From assembly GCF_003226325.1 (NCBI RefSeq), contig NZ_PDOD01000003.1:62001-126000 (forward strand): a DNA stretch of 64,000 nucleotides, read 5' to 3'. A program made the translations under genes and the position numbers. Below are positions 17,233-25,948 of the stretch, one piece after another. Under the pieces are notes generated by a model that saw only the letters and a program-made list of their open reading frames with translations, searched no databases and was not told the origin of the DNA. Numbering within the stretch: the stretch's first letter is position 1; the number at the start of each line of letters is the position of its first letter. The DNA comes from Salipaludibacillus keqinensis (GTDB lineage: Bacteria; Bacillota; Bacilli; Bacillales; Salisediminibacteriaceae).

Positions 17233-18204
17233 TTATAGACGTCCCGCACCCATGTAAGTGCTGCTCCAGTAAGGATTACTCATATCAGATACTGTTACAC
17301 CAGTAGATGCACCAGAGTGAATGAATTGCCCGTTACCTAAGTAGATTCCTGCGTGTGAAGGACCTGTACGAGTTTCAAAGAACACGATGTCTCCACGTTG
17401 TGGGTTAGATACTTTTGTAGCTGCGCTATACATACCAGCTACAGTACGTGGAATGCTCTTACCATTGTTGTTGAAAGCATAGTTAATGAACCCACTGCAG
17501 TCGAAACCAGATGGTGTAGTTCCACCCCACTGATAAGATGATCCGATTACGCTACGAGCTGTTGAAATGATTCCTTCAGTGTTCCCTGAAGAATTACTTA
17601 CAGTGGTTGCTGTGTTTGAGCTTGAGCTAGTGTTGCTTGAGCTTGAAGAAGCAGATGTACCATTGATTGCTCCGTAAGTTTGTGGTCCAGCGATACCGTC
17701 AACACTGATTCCAGCACTACGTTGGAAGTCACGTACAGATTGTTGAGTCTTAGGTCCGTAAACACCAGATGTTCCGCCTGAAAATCCACGCTCATTTAAC
17801 GCGATTTGCAATTGACGAACTTGGTCTCCACGAGCACCAGGACGCAATACTGTGTTGAACGAAATTGTTGAGTTGCTTGAAGAACTAACTTGAGCTGTGT
17901 TTGAGCTAGAGCTGCTTCCTGAAACGCCTAAAGCACGGAATGTTTGTGGTCCAGCGATGCCGTCAACTGAGATCCCAGCACTGCGTTGGAAGTCACGAAC
18001 AGCTTGTCTAGTTACATTTCCGAAAAAACCACTTGAATGACTAACTGAGAAATGCCCTGTGTCCCGCAAAGCATCTTGTAATTCTGATACGTCAGCGTGA
18101 CGTGTACCTTCTCTTAATGTTTGATCTCCTAAAGCTGCGTCGAATGCTGTCGGCATTGCGAACAAGCTTCCTGCTAAAATAACACTCATTACCACTTTTT
18201 TCAT
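17233..18204 (-). CDS. secreted NlpC/P60 endopeptidase with two peptidoglycan-binding domains
   Basis: A 323-residue secreted hydrolase: signal peptide MKKVVMSVILAGSLFAMPTA, two PG_binding_1 domains (about residues 28-92 and 120-185), a Ser/Asn/Thr linker and an NlpC/P60 domain with the catalytic Cys 236 (DCSG), then SHAG and FIHSG histidines. It is a shorter sister of the gene at 14071-15720; the catalytic domains are very similar. The frame is open to 18237, but GGGGAGAG lies before the ATG at 18204 and the signal peptide starts there. Such enzymes open stem peptides during growth or cell separation. Confidence 0.9.
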   Translation of the reverse strand: MKKVVMSVILAGSLFAMPTAFDAALGDQTLREGTRHADVSELQDALRDTGHFSVSHSSGFFGNVTRQAVRDFQRSAGISVDGIAGPQTFRALGVSGSSSSSNTAQVSSSSNSTISFNTVLRPGARGDQVRQLQIALNERGFSGGTSGVYGPKTQQSVRDFQRSAGISVDGIAGPQTYGAINGTSASSSSSNTSSSSNTATTVSNSSGNTEGIISTARSVIGSSYQWGGTTPSGFDCSGFINYAFNNNGKSIPRTVAGMYSAATKVSNPQRGDIVFFETRTGPSHAGIYLGNGQFIHSGASTGVTVSDMSNPYWSSTYMGAGRL

Positions 18205-18477
18205 AAAATTTACTCTCCCCTTATTATGTAATTTCATTTTATTTCGTTTGGTTTAATTTGGCTGCGTTTGGTTTTCCTGATCACAAGACTTAGTGTATAT
18301 GAAAAAATATGAGAGAACAATAGATTATCCCATACGTTAACTAACGTTAACCTCTCTGTAAAATTTGTAATATAAATTAATATTCTGACACTTGATGTAG
18401 CGTCTTTGTAACAAAAACAGGCTATTTGACTAATGAAGTCTGACTGTTATGTTACATAAGTGTGTCATGGAGGAAAT

Positions 18478-18514
18478 AAAAAAAGACTTTATACGATAGA
18501 AATCGTATAAAGTC
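18478..18514 (-). terminator. terminator of the giant amidase gene
   Basis: Perfect 13-bp stem GACTTTATACGAT / ATCGTATAAAGTC with a 4-nt loop. Reading on the minus strand it is followed by seven T. Confidence 0.93.
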
Positions 18515-18533
18515 TATAAAACTATGGTAAAGC

Positions 18534-21500
18534 TTATCTGAAATAATTAATCATTGCGTCGCGGATCGCTTCAGCAGATCGTTGACGATAAGAATCTTGT
18601 CGAAGTTTCGCTGCGTCTGCAGGATAGTCTTTGAAAGCAACTTCTAATAGAGCACTTGGAATTTGAGTTTCACGAATGACATGATAGTTTCCTTCTTCTA
18701 CACGTCGATAATGTGTCCCCATTTTTGCTACGGTTGCATCTTGCAACGCATGAGCTAGCCTAATACTGTTAGCCCGTTCGTATTTACCGTGCCAGAATGT
18801 CTCGGTCCCATTTGCAGAACCATTAAACACATTTGTATGAACACTTACAAAGGCATCTGCCCCCGATCGGTTACCGATAAATGAACGTTGACTAAGAGAT
18901 AGGAAGAAGTCTGTTCTTCTTATCATAATCACTTCTGCCCCTGCTTGTCTCAAGAGCTCTTCAGCTCTTAAACTAATATCAAGGACAACATCTTTTTCCA
19001 GCATGCCGCCACCAATACCACCTGAGTCTTGAGCGCCGTGACCGGCATCAAGAACAATCGTTTTACCGGCTAATGGACCTGAACTAGCTGAAGATTTTGA
19101 AGCTAATTGAATATAACCAGCAGATACATAGCCTGTTTTATTATTATCGTACTTAATTTGGTGCCAGCTGTTCTGACCAGATCGGCTGTAAGTAGACAAA
19201 ATTTCAACTCTGTCATCTCTAGATAGAGAATCAACTTGTCCGTATGAAGTACCTGGGCCAGAGCGAACATTTAATGAAGGCCCATTTACATATCCGATCA
19301 CAGCCGAACCAACGAAGTCTTCGTCGGAAGAGTCTTCAGAAGGAATGTCTACAAATGATCCAGATACATAGGCTGTTCCACCGTTAAATGAAATTCTATA
19401 CCATCCATTACTAGATTCAGATAGGATACTTACGACTGAGCCGTTTGTTAATTGTCCAACAACGCCATAGCTCGTGCTTGGTCCGCTGCGAACATTTAAT
19501 GATGAGGCAGTGATAACCCCAGTTTGAGCTGTTTCTTCAAGTAAGCTTGAGATCATAGCTAAAGTGGGCCCGTCAGCGATTCCATTATCTACTAATTCGT
19601 TGCTCCGTTGAAACTCACTAACCACTCCAGCAGTAACTGAACTATAACTGTTAGATGGATTCGTTGGGAAGTTGCCATAACCTAGAGCTGTTAAATTCTC
19701 TTTTAATTCAACGATATGAGAGCCGCGCTCCCCATTCGTATAAGGAGAGTTTAATGTACTATCAATAAAACTTAAAGTTTCTTCATCTGCAATGCCTGAT
19801 ATGTCTAAGCCATAATATTGTTGGAAGTCTTCCACAACACCCATGGTCACAGGACCGTAACGGTTAGAAGGATTAGTAGGAAAACTTCCAAATCCAAGGT
19901 GTGTTAAGTCCATTTTTAATTGTGTGATATGTGATCCAGAAGCTCCGTCGAAAAAGGCAGTAGTCAGGGCCTGTTCAATGGTAGCTAGCGAGTTTGAATC
20001 GGGAATACCAGTCACATTTAACCCATACTCCCGCTGGAAGTCTTCCACAACGCCCATGGTCACAGGACCGAAACGGTTAGAAGGGTTAGATGGGAAATTC
20101 CCAAAACCAAGGTTAGTTAAGTCAATTTTCAAGTCGGTAATATGATCTCCGGCAGCTCCATCGAAAAAGGCAGAAGCAAGGGCCGCATCAATGGCAGCTA
20201 ACGTTTCAGAATTAGCAATACCAGTCACATTTAAGCCGAAATCCCGTTGAAAATCCTCCACAACGCCCATCGTTACAGGACCGTAACGGTTAGAAGGGCT
20301 AGAAGGGAAGTTCCCAAAGCCAAGATTGGTTAAGTCAATCTTTAAATCAGTGACATGATCCCCGGCAGCTCCATTGAAGAAAGCAGAAGCAAGGGCCGCA
20401 TCAATGGCAGCTAATGTTTCAGAATCTGCAATCCCTGTCACTGGTAAACTGTATGCCCGTTGGAAATCTTCCACAACGCCCATCGTTACAGGACCGTAAC
20501 GGTTAGAAGGGCTAGACGGGAAGTTCCCAAAGCCAAGGTTGGTTAAGTCGATTTTTAAATCAGTGACATGATCTCCGGCAGCTCCGTCGAAAAAGGCAGA
20601 AGCGAGTGCCGCATCAATGGCAGCTAATGTTTCAGAATCTGCAATCCCTGTCACTGGTAAACTGTATGCCCGTTGGAAATCTTCCACAACGCCCATCGTT
20701 ACAGGACCGTAACGGTCAGAAGGACTAGATGGGAAGTTTCCGAAACCAAGGTTCGTAAGGTCAAGTTTGAGGTCTCTGATATAGTCTCCACTTGCCCCAT
20801 CATAAAAATCATTATTTAATGCTGAATCAATCGTATTTAACGTTTGTGTATCAGCCAAACCGGTAATAGGTAAATTATGAGAAGCTTGAAATTCTTCCAC
20901 CACTCCCATGGTGACAGGACCGTATGTAGTTGATGGATCACTAGGAAATGAGCCAAAACCAAGTTCTGTCAAGTTCTCTTTGAGTTCTACTGTTTCACTA
21001 TCCGTTAAAGTTGGAGTAGCAGTTGTCATGGAGAAAGATTGAAAGCTCTCATCTGATTGAACTTCTTGATTCTTCTCTTCGTCTTTGTCCGAAGTCGATT
21101 CAGAAGAGTCATTTTTTTTGTCTTCAAAAGCTGTTTCTTCATTAGAAGCTTCATTCGTTTCATTAGAATCTTCTTCGGATTCTACTTTTTCATCGGATTG
21201 ACGTTGTTCATTCTTCTCTTCGTCTTTGTCCGAAGTCGATTCAGAAGAGTCATTTTTTTTGTCTTCAAAAGCTGTTTCTTCATTAGAAGCTTCATTCGTT
21301 TCATTAGAATCTTCTTCGGATTCTACTTTTTCATCGGATTGACGTTGTTCATTTTTCTCTTCGTCTTTGTCCGAAGTGGATTCAGAAGAGTCGCTTTCTT
21401 TGTCTTCAGAAAGTGTTTCTTCATTAGAAGCTTCATTTGTTTCGTTAGAAGCGTCTACGTTTTCTACTTTTTCATCTGATTGGTTTTCTTCATTCTTCTC

Positions 21501-22697
21501 TTCGTCTTTATCCGAAGTGGATTCAGAAGAGTTGCTTTCTTTGTCTTCAGAAGCTGTTTCTTCATTAGAAGCTTCATTTGTTTCGTTAGAAGCATCCTCG
21601 TTTTCTACGTTTTCATCTGATTGGTTTTCTTCATTTTTCTCTTCGTCTTTATCCGAAGTGGATTCAGAAGAGTCGCTTTCTTTGTCTTCAGAAGCTGTTT
21701 CTTCATTAGAAGCTTCATTTGTTTCGTTAGAAGCATCCTCGTTTTCTACGTTTTCATCTGATTGGTTTTCTTCATTTTTCTCTTCGTCTTTATCCGAAGT
21801 GGATTCAGAAGAGTTGCTTTCTTTGTCTTCAGAAGCTGTTTCTTCATTAGAATCTTCATTCGTTTCATTAGAAGCGTCTTCAGATTCTACTTGCTCATCT
21901 GATGTCTCAGTAGATTCTTCTTCCTTGCCATCTTCTTCAACGTCTTCTTCTTCTTCACGTAATTCGAAGACGAGTTCTTCTTTGTATTCATTTCCTGCAA
22001 GGTCACGGACAAAAAATGTCGCTGTAGTCGTGCCTATTTTGAAAGAATCCTCCAGTAGAAAGCTTCCATCTTGAGCTAAATCAAGGTGGGATTCTTCATA
22101 GACATCTCCATCTTTTTCTAATTCAAATGAAAAGTCTAATGTGGAAGTGTCTAAGCCCATGCTTATTAAAGAAGATTGCACAGTCCCTTCAAGGATATTA
22201 TCCTCTAAAGTTACTTTGTCTTCAGAATAAACTTCATTCCACTCAATAGCAGGTTGTTCACTATTATGAACAAAAGCAGTCTTTTCTACAACGTTGTCTT
22301 CATTTTCAGAAGATTCGTCAATTAATGCCAAATGGTAAACGTCATCTTCTAAATGGATGACTTCCTCTTCAGTATCGTTCTTTATAGAGAAATCCCATTC
22401 GAATAAAAATGACTCTTCTTCCTCATTCATTACGTCAGTCACTTTTCCAAGGTTCTCTTCTTCACTATTCAATAGATAAAGAACAAGATTCTCCTCAACA
22501 CCTTCATAAGAAAGGGTGATGGACTCCTCGGATGACTGGTTAAACACTTTTGGTTGCACTGTTAGAAAACTGGTTTCTTCGTCTTTTTCAGTGAAAAGAC
22601 CTTCAAGATCTCCTGCAGCTGCAGGGAGAACCGAAGAGAAAAACAGTAGCAGAGCCAAATGTACGACAGTGATCTGTCGAATGGTTCTTTTGGACAC
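18534..22697 (-). CDS. giant secreted N-acetylmuramoyl-L-alanine amidase with acidic repeats
   Basis: A 1387-residue secreted protein. Order: signal peptide (to about residue 29), an Ig-like or Ig-related region (about 30-265), six acidic repeats of 47 residues (about 268-550) made of Glu, Ser, Asp, Asn and Thr, seven PG_binding modules of about 71 residues carrying LGFGNFP (about 565-1050), two SH3b domains, and a C-terminal Amidase_3 domain. The amidase zinc ligands are the His of DAGHG, the Glu of GMLEKD and the His of VSVHTN; the catalytic Glu is in LLEVAF. It cuts the bond between MurNAc and L-Ala. The frame is open to ATG 22706, but AAGGAG directly touches that ATG; the GTG at 22697, 9 nt from the site, is the better start. 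Confidence 0.9.
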   Translation of the reverse strand: MSKRTIRQITVVHLALLLFFSSVLPAAAGDLEGLFTEKDEETSFLTVQPKVFNQSSEESITLSYEGVEENLVLYLLNSEEENLGKVTDVMNEEEESFLFEWDFSIKNDTEEEVIHLEDDVYHLALIDESSENEDNVVEKTAFVHNSEQPAIEWNEVYSEDKVTLEDNILEGTVQSSLISMGLDTSTLDFSFELEKDGDVYEESHLDLAQDGSFLLEDSFKIGTTTATFFVRDLAGNEYKEELVFELREEEEDVEEDGKEEESTETSDEQVESEDASNETNEDSNEETASEDKESNSSESTSDKDEEKNEENQSDENVENEDASNETNEASNEETASEDKESDSSESTSDKDEEKNEENQSDENVENEDASNETNEASNEETASEDKESNSSESTSDKDEEKNEENQSDEKVENVDASNETNEASNEETLSEDKESDSSESTSDKDEEKNEQRQSDEKVESEEDSNETNEASNEETAFEDKKNDSSESTSDKDEEKNEQRQSDEKVESEEDSNETNEASNEETAFEDKKNDSSESTSDKDEEKNQEVQSDESFQSFSMTTATPTLTDSETVELKENLTELGFGSFPSDPSTTYGPVTMGVVEEFQASHNLPITGLADTQTLNTIDSALNNDFYDGASGDYIRDLKLDLTNLGFGNFPSSPSDRYGPVTMGVVEDFQRAYSLPVTGIADSETLAAIDAALASAFFDGAAGDHVTDLKIDLTNLGFGNFPSSPSNRYGPVTMGVVEDFQRAYSLPVTGIADSETLAAIDAALASAFFNGAAGDHVTDLKIDLTNLGFGNFPSSPSNRYGPVTMGVVEDFQRDFGLNVTGIANSETLAAIDAALASAFFDGAAGDHITDLKIDLTNLGFGNFPSNPSNRFGPVTMGVVEDFQREYGLNVTGIPDSNSLATIEQALTTAFFDGASGSHITQLKMDLTHLGFGSFPTNPSNRYGPVTMGVVEDFQQYYGLDISGIADEETLSFIDSTLNSPYTNGERGSHIVELKENLTALGYGNFPTNPSNSYSSVTAGVVSEFQRSNELVDNGIADGPTLAMISSLLEETAQTGVITASSLNVRSGPSTSYGVVGQLTNGSVVSILSESSNGWYRISFNGGTAYVSGSFVDIPSEDSSDEDFVGSAVIGYVNGPSLNVRSGPGTSYGQVDSLSRDDRVEILSTYSRSGQNSWHQIKYDNNKTGYVSAGYIQLASKSSASSGPLAGKTIVLDAGHGAQDSGGIGGGMLEKDVVLDISLRAEELLRQAGAEVIMIRRTDFFLSLSQRSFIGNRSGADAFVSVHTNVFNGSANGTETFWHGKYERANSIRLAHALQDATVAKMGTHYRRVEEGNYHVIRETQIPSALLEVAFKDYPADAAKLRQDSYRQRSAEAIRDAMINYFR
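19700..20990 (-). repeat. tandem 213-bp units coding for peptidoglycan-binding modules
   Basis: Seven in-frame modules. The central copies (about 20040-20760) are nearly identical at DNA level, which points to recent expansion or gene conversion. Boundaries are approximate. Confidence 0.8.
21050..21895 (-). repeat. six tandem 141-bp units coding for a 47-residue acidic repeat
   Basis: Each unit codes for a Glu/Asp/Ser/Asn/Thr-rich stretch containing EDASNETNEASNEE and STSDKDEEKN. The span equals six units of 141 bp. Copies differ at few positions and are in frame, so copy number can change without breaking the gene. Boundaries are approximate. Confidence 0.8.
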
Positions 22698-22789
22698 GCA
22701 CTTCATCTCCTTAGATTAGAAAAGTTATATTAAGTTTTTAGATAGATAGTGGGATTAAGCTAAGCTAAATTAGTTGCTATGTAATCTCT

Positions 22790-22798
22790 CCTCCTTTC
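22790..22798 (-). promoter_or_regulatory. orphan GAAAGGAGG (STAB-SD-like) in the amidase leader
   Basis: On the minus strand GAAAGGAGG lies about 40 nt after the expected transcription start and 93 nt before the coding start, with no usable start codon after it (the next codons soon hit stops). It equals the STAB-SD element that stabilises Bacillus thuringiensis cry transcripts by stalling a ribosome near the 5' end. Function here is inferred. Confidence 0.5.
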
Positions 22799-22843
22799 AG
22801 AAAGGTCTAACACAGGATACATTTTATTACAAAGTGTGGGGAA

Positions 22844-22872
22844 AATCTATGAGACTATTACACAAATGTCAA
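22844..22872 (-). promoter_or_regulatory. SigA promoter of the giant amidase gene
   Basis: On the minus strand: TTGACA (22872-22867), 17-bp spacer, TAGATT (22849-22844). This predicts a leader of about 140 nt. Confidence 0.65.
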
Positions 22873-22971
22873 AAAAGCAAGAATTTAATCGTTTTGTAAC
22901 ATTCTTTTTTATGTCGTCGACAGAAATTTACACGGAAAGATAATCTCTATAGAAATGGATATGATATAATT

Positions 22972-22980
22972 ACAAATTGG
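22972..22980 (+). promoter_or_regulatory. extended -10 promoter of the surface-polymer cluster
   Basis: TGATATAAT gives a TGN-TATAAT extended -10 box 98 bp before the first glycosyltransferase start. No good -35 box is present, which is common with extended -10 promoters. It is divergent from the amidase promoter. Confidence 0.5.
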
Positions 22981-23077
22981 AAGAGGGAAACAGTTTGTAA
23001 CAGGAAGCTAACATACCTATTGGGGAGGCTCCTTATCCTTAGTGAGTTCATGAATAGAAGAAGAGGTGGAAATGGTA

Positions 23078-24202
23078 ATGTTTAATAGGAAGAAAGTGGT
23101 TCACATGACCACCGTCCATCACCCGTTAGATCCGCGGATATACTATAAAGAATGTACATCTCTTCATAGGTCAGGCTACGATGTGACGTTAATCGCACCG
23201 GACTCTTCAGATCTAAAGGATGAAGAAGTTCGAATTTCCAAGCTGAAAAAGCACTCTAGCCGATTAAAAGGGATGATATTCGGGACAATGAACGCTTATC
23301 GTAAAGCGCGTAAGTTGAAAGCAGACGTGTATCATTTCCACGACCCGGAACTAATTCCAGTTGCTTGGTTATTGAAAAAAAAGAACAATGTCGTGATTTA
23401 CGATATTCATGAGGATTATGAAACAGGCATTGTCCAAAGAGACTATTTAACCCCCACTCTGAGAAAGATCTTAGCGAAAGTGTATAAAATCATTGAAAAT
23501 AGATTGACGAAAAACATGGAGTTATGTTTAGCGGAGAAATACTATAAAGAGAAATATCCACGAGGGACATGCATTTTAAACTATCCATTGCTGCAAACCT
23601 CATTAATTAATCATGATACGACCAGCCCTAGAGTGAACCAGTTGTTATATACCGGTAATTTAACGACAGATAGGGGAGCGTTACTCCACGCCCGCTTGCC
23701 TTCGCTTGACCCGGACCTCTCCGTCCACTTTTATGGACGATGTTCTGAGCATCTCGCACAGCAAATGAAACAAAAAGCAGGAGTTGGAGAAGAGAGAATG
23801 CACATTGACGGTGTGAATCGTTATTTGCCTAAAGGAGAAATTGATGCCGCTTATTCAAGCAGACCTTGGCTTGCCGGAGTCGCTCTTTTCCCGCCGACAG
23901 ACCATTATATGAAGAAGGAACTGACCAAGTTTTTCGAATATATGACAGCAGGGATTCCCATCCTGTGCTCTGACTTCCCTAAATGGAAGGAATTCATTGA
24001 TACGTATCAATGCGGACTTTCCGTAGATCCCTATAACGATAAGGAAATCGTAAAGGCGCTTAACTACTTAAGAGAGAATCCAGAAGAAGCGAAGGCTATG
24101 GGGAGAAGAGGGAGAGAAGCGGTGCTCAATCATCTCAATTGGCAAAAAGAAGAAGAAAAGCTATTAAAATGGTATGATTCATTGATAAAGAAGGACACTT
24201 AA
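23078..24202 (+). CDS. GT4-type glycosyltransferase, first gene of the surface-polymer cluster
   Basis: A 374-residue GT-B-fold glycosyltransferase. The N-terminus has HMTTVHHPLDPRIYYKEC, and the acceptor-domain block VYHFHDPELIP and IYDIHEDYE follow. The C-terminal donor-site region is FFEYMTAGIPILCSDFP, where the nucleotide sugar normally binds; the family helix then continues. Cytoplasmic, probably adding a sugar to a lipid-linked surface polymer. Several in-frame starts exist (23066 GTG, 23072 ATG, 23078 ATG); AAGAGGTGG best fits the ATG at 23078. Next gene 35 bp downstream. Confidence 0.85.
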   Translation: MFNRKKVVHMTTVHHPLDPRIYYKECTSLHRSGYDVTLIAPDSSDLKDEEVRISKLKKHSSRLKGMIFGTMNAYRKARKLKADVYHFHDPELIPVAWLLKKKNNVVIYDIHEDYETGIVQRDYLTPTLRKILAKVYKIIENRLTKNMELCLAEKYYKEKYPRGTCILNYPLLQTSLINHDTTSPRVNQLLYTGNLTTDRGALLHARLPSLDPDLSVHFYGRCSEHLAQQMKQKAGVGEERMHIDGVNRYLPKGEIDAAYSSRPWLAGVALFPPTDHYMKKELTKFFEYMTAGIPILCSDFPKWKEFIDTYQCGLSVDPYNDKEIVKALNYLRENPEEAKAMGRRGREAVLNHLNWQKEEEKLLKWYDSLIKKDT

Positions 24203-24237
24203 ATGAAAGAAGTGACAAAGGTGCAGGTGATGGTCAA

Positions 24238-25011
24238 ATGAAGTCAGTAGAGATAAATAACCCCGTTGTTTCAGTCATTACACCATCATACAACAGTGCT
24301 CAGTATATATCAGAAACGATAAACTCCGTGCTAGCGCAAACGTACCCTGATTGGGAAATGATCATTGTAGATGATTGCTCTAAAGATCAGACCGTGCAAA
24401 TCATCAAAGATTTTCAGAGAAAAGATAATAGAATTAAACTGATCCAACTGGAAAAAAATCAAGGGGCGGCCGTGGCAAGAAACACAGCCATAAGAGCATC
24501 ACAAGGACGTTTCCTTGCGTTTTTAGATAGTGATGATCAATGGATGCCTGAGAAACTGGAGAAACAACGCCACTTCATGGAATCAAATGAGATCGCCTTT
24601 TCTTTCACTCAATATGTCACGATTGACGAAGCAGGTAACAGAATCGGACTAGGTGATGAAATTCCTGAGAGAATCAAGTACAATCAGCTCATAAAGAGAA
24701 ATATGATTGGCTGTCTAACGGTCATGTTAGATAAAGAAAAAATTGGTGAGATTGAAATGGTAAATATTCGTACAAGGCAGGATTACGTCTTATGGCTCGA
24801 TTTATGTAAAAGAGGGTACATAGCTTACAGTATGAAAGAACCACTGGCCTTGTATCGTAGGCAAGAGCAATCGATTTCAAGTAACAAAATGGCCATGGCC
24901 AAGCAAAATTGGAAAGTTTATCGTCAAATAGAGCAACTAAGTCTCATGAAAAGCAGCTGGTATTTCTTACATTATATCTTCTATAAGTTAAAGAAATATG
25001 GAAAGAAGTAG
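24238..25011 (+). CDS. GT2-family glycosyltransferase
   Basis: A 257-residue GT-A glycosyltransferase. VSVITPSYNSAQYI starts the nucleotide-sugar fold, VDDCSKDQT follows, and the metal-binding D-x-D is in FLDSDDQW. RQDYVLWLDL is the usual acceptor-side ED/QD block. Cytoplasmic. The donor and acceptor sugars cannot be told from sequence. It belongs to the same run as its upstream GT4 neighbour and the exporter downstream. Confidence 0.87.
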   Translation: MKSVEINNPVVSVITPSYNSAQYISETINSVLAQTYPDWEMIIVDDCSKDQTVQIIKDFQRKDNRIKLIQLEKNQGAAVARNTAIRASQGRFLAFLDSDDQWMPEKLEKQRHFMESNEIAFSFTQYVTIDEAGNRIGLGDEIPERIKYNQLIKRNMIGCLTVMLDKEKIGEIEMVNIRTRQDYVLWLDLCKRGYIAYSMKEPLALYRRQEQSISSNKMAMAKQNWKVYRQIEQLSLMKSSWYFLHYIFYKLKKYGKK

Positions 25012-25120
25012 CTCTGCATAGAGAGGTGGATGAGCCCTAGGCTTCCCTTCCTCCTGACAAGATCAACTAAGTGAAGCTATTCACCTTTTACGAATAGTTA
25101 AAAATTTATCCCGCTCAGCG

Positions 25121-25933
25121 GTGATGCGATTAGAAATGGCGGTGTCATCAACATTTATGCGAACGTATATGCAAGAGATACTGAAGAGGAAAGACCTCAT
25201 CATTTATCTCATCAAATCAGGCTTAAAAGCAGAACATAGAAACAGTTACTTAGGTTATTTCTGGTGGTTATTAGATCCATTAATTGGTGTTCTTATTTAT
25301 TACTTCTTAATGAGTGTACTTTTAGGAAGAGGAGGAGAGAATTTTGCCGTCTTTCTTGTGATTGGTCTCGTCGCATGGCGCTGGACTAGCACCGCGGTAA
25401 ATAGTTCATCGAAGGCGATCATTCGATATTCATCGATCATTAATCAAGTGTATTTGCCTAAATCGATTTTTCCAATGACAAAAACTATCTCTCAGCTCGT
25501 AAACTTTTCTTTCGGTCTTGTGATTGTAGCGATTTTCTTGCTTGTGAATGGGATCATTCCTGGCTGGCAGATCATTTATATGCCACTGATCATTTTCGTT
25601 CAACTTGTCTTTTTATTAGCGCTAAGTTTATTCCTAGCGTATATTTCAGTCTTTATAAGAGATGTAGATAATTTACTTTCTCACATTATTAGAATATGGT
25701 TCTATTCGTCTCCAATCATTTGGGCAGGCGGGCGTTTACCAGACCAATATCAATGGATTGTAGATATTAACCCGATCGCACAAATTATCAATTCCTATCG
25801 AGATGTTTTGATGTATCATTCGTCACCTAATTTAGTTGCGTTAGTCTCTATAGGCGTGATGTCGATCATTTTTCTTGCGTTATTTTTGTACTATTATAGT
25901 AAAAATGAATACAAAATTATCAAGGCACTATAA
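25121..25933 (+). CDS. TagG-like ABC-2 permease for surface-polymer export
   Basis: A 270-residue ABC-2-type permease with about six transmembrane helices and the amphipathic N-terminal region LKAEHRNSYLGYFWWLLDPL, a hallmark of teichoic-acid and O-antigen exporters (TagG, Wzm). It would move a lipid-linked polymer across the membrane. The ATPase is the next gene, 15 bp downstream. The start is not certain: GTG 25121 and ATG 25124 are adjacent, and another ATG (25157) is possible. Confidence 0.85.
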   Translation: MMRLEMAVSSTFMRTYMQEILKRKDLIIYLIKSGLKAEHRNSYLGYFWWLLDPLIGVLIYYFLMSVLLGRGGENFAVFLVIGLVAWRWTSTAVNSSSKAIIRYSSIINQVYLPKSIFPMTKTISQLVNFSFGLVIVAIFLLVNGIIPGWQIIYMPLIIFVQLVFLLALSLFLAYISVFIRDVDNLLSHIIRIWFYSSPIIWAGGRLPDQYQWIVDINPIAQIINSYRDVLMYHSSPNLVALVSIGVMSIIFLALFLYYYSKNEYKIIKAL

Positions 25934-25948
25934 AAAAGAGGGTTATGT

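Noticed and set aside
18394-18465. WalR-type boxes (TGTWAH-N5-TGTWAH) near the wall hydrolases
   Set aside because: The two candidates each have a mismatch and lie on the strand opposite to the genes.
21057-22074. Plus-strand open frames opposite the acidic repeats
   Set aside because: They are Ser/Phe-rich shadows of the repetitive minus-strand amidase gene.
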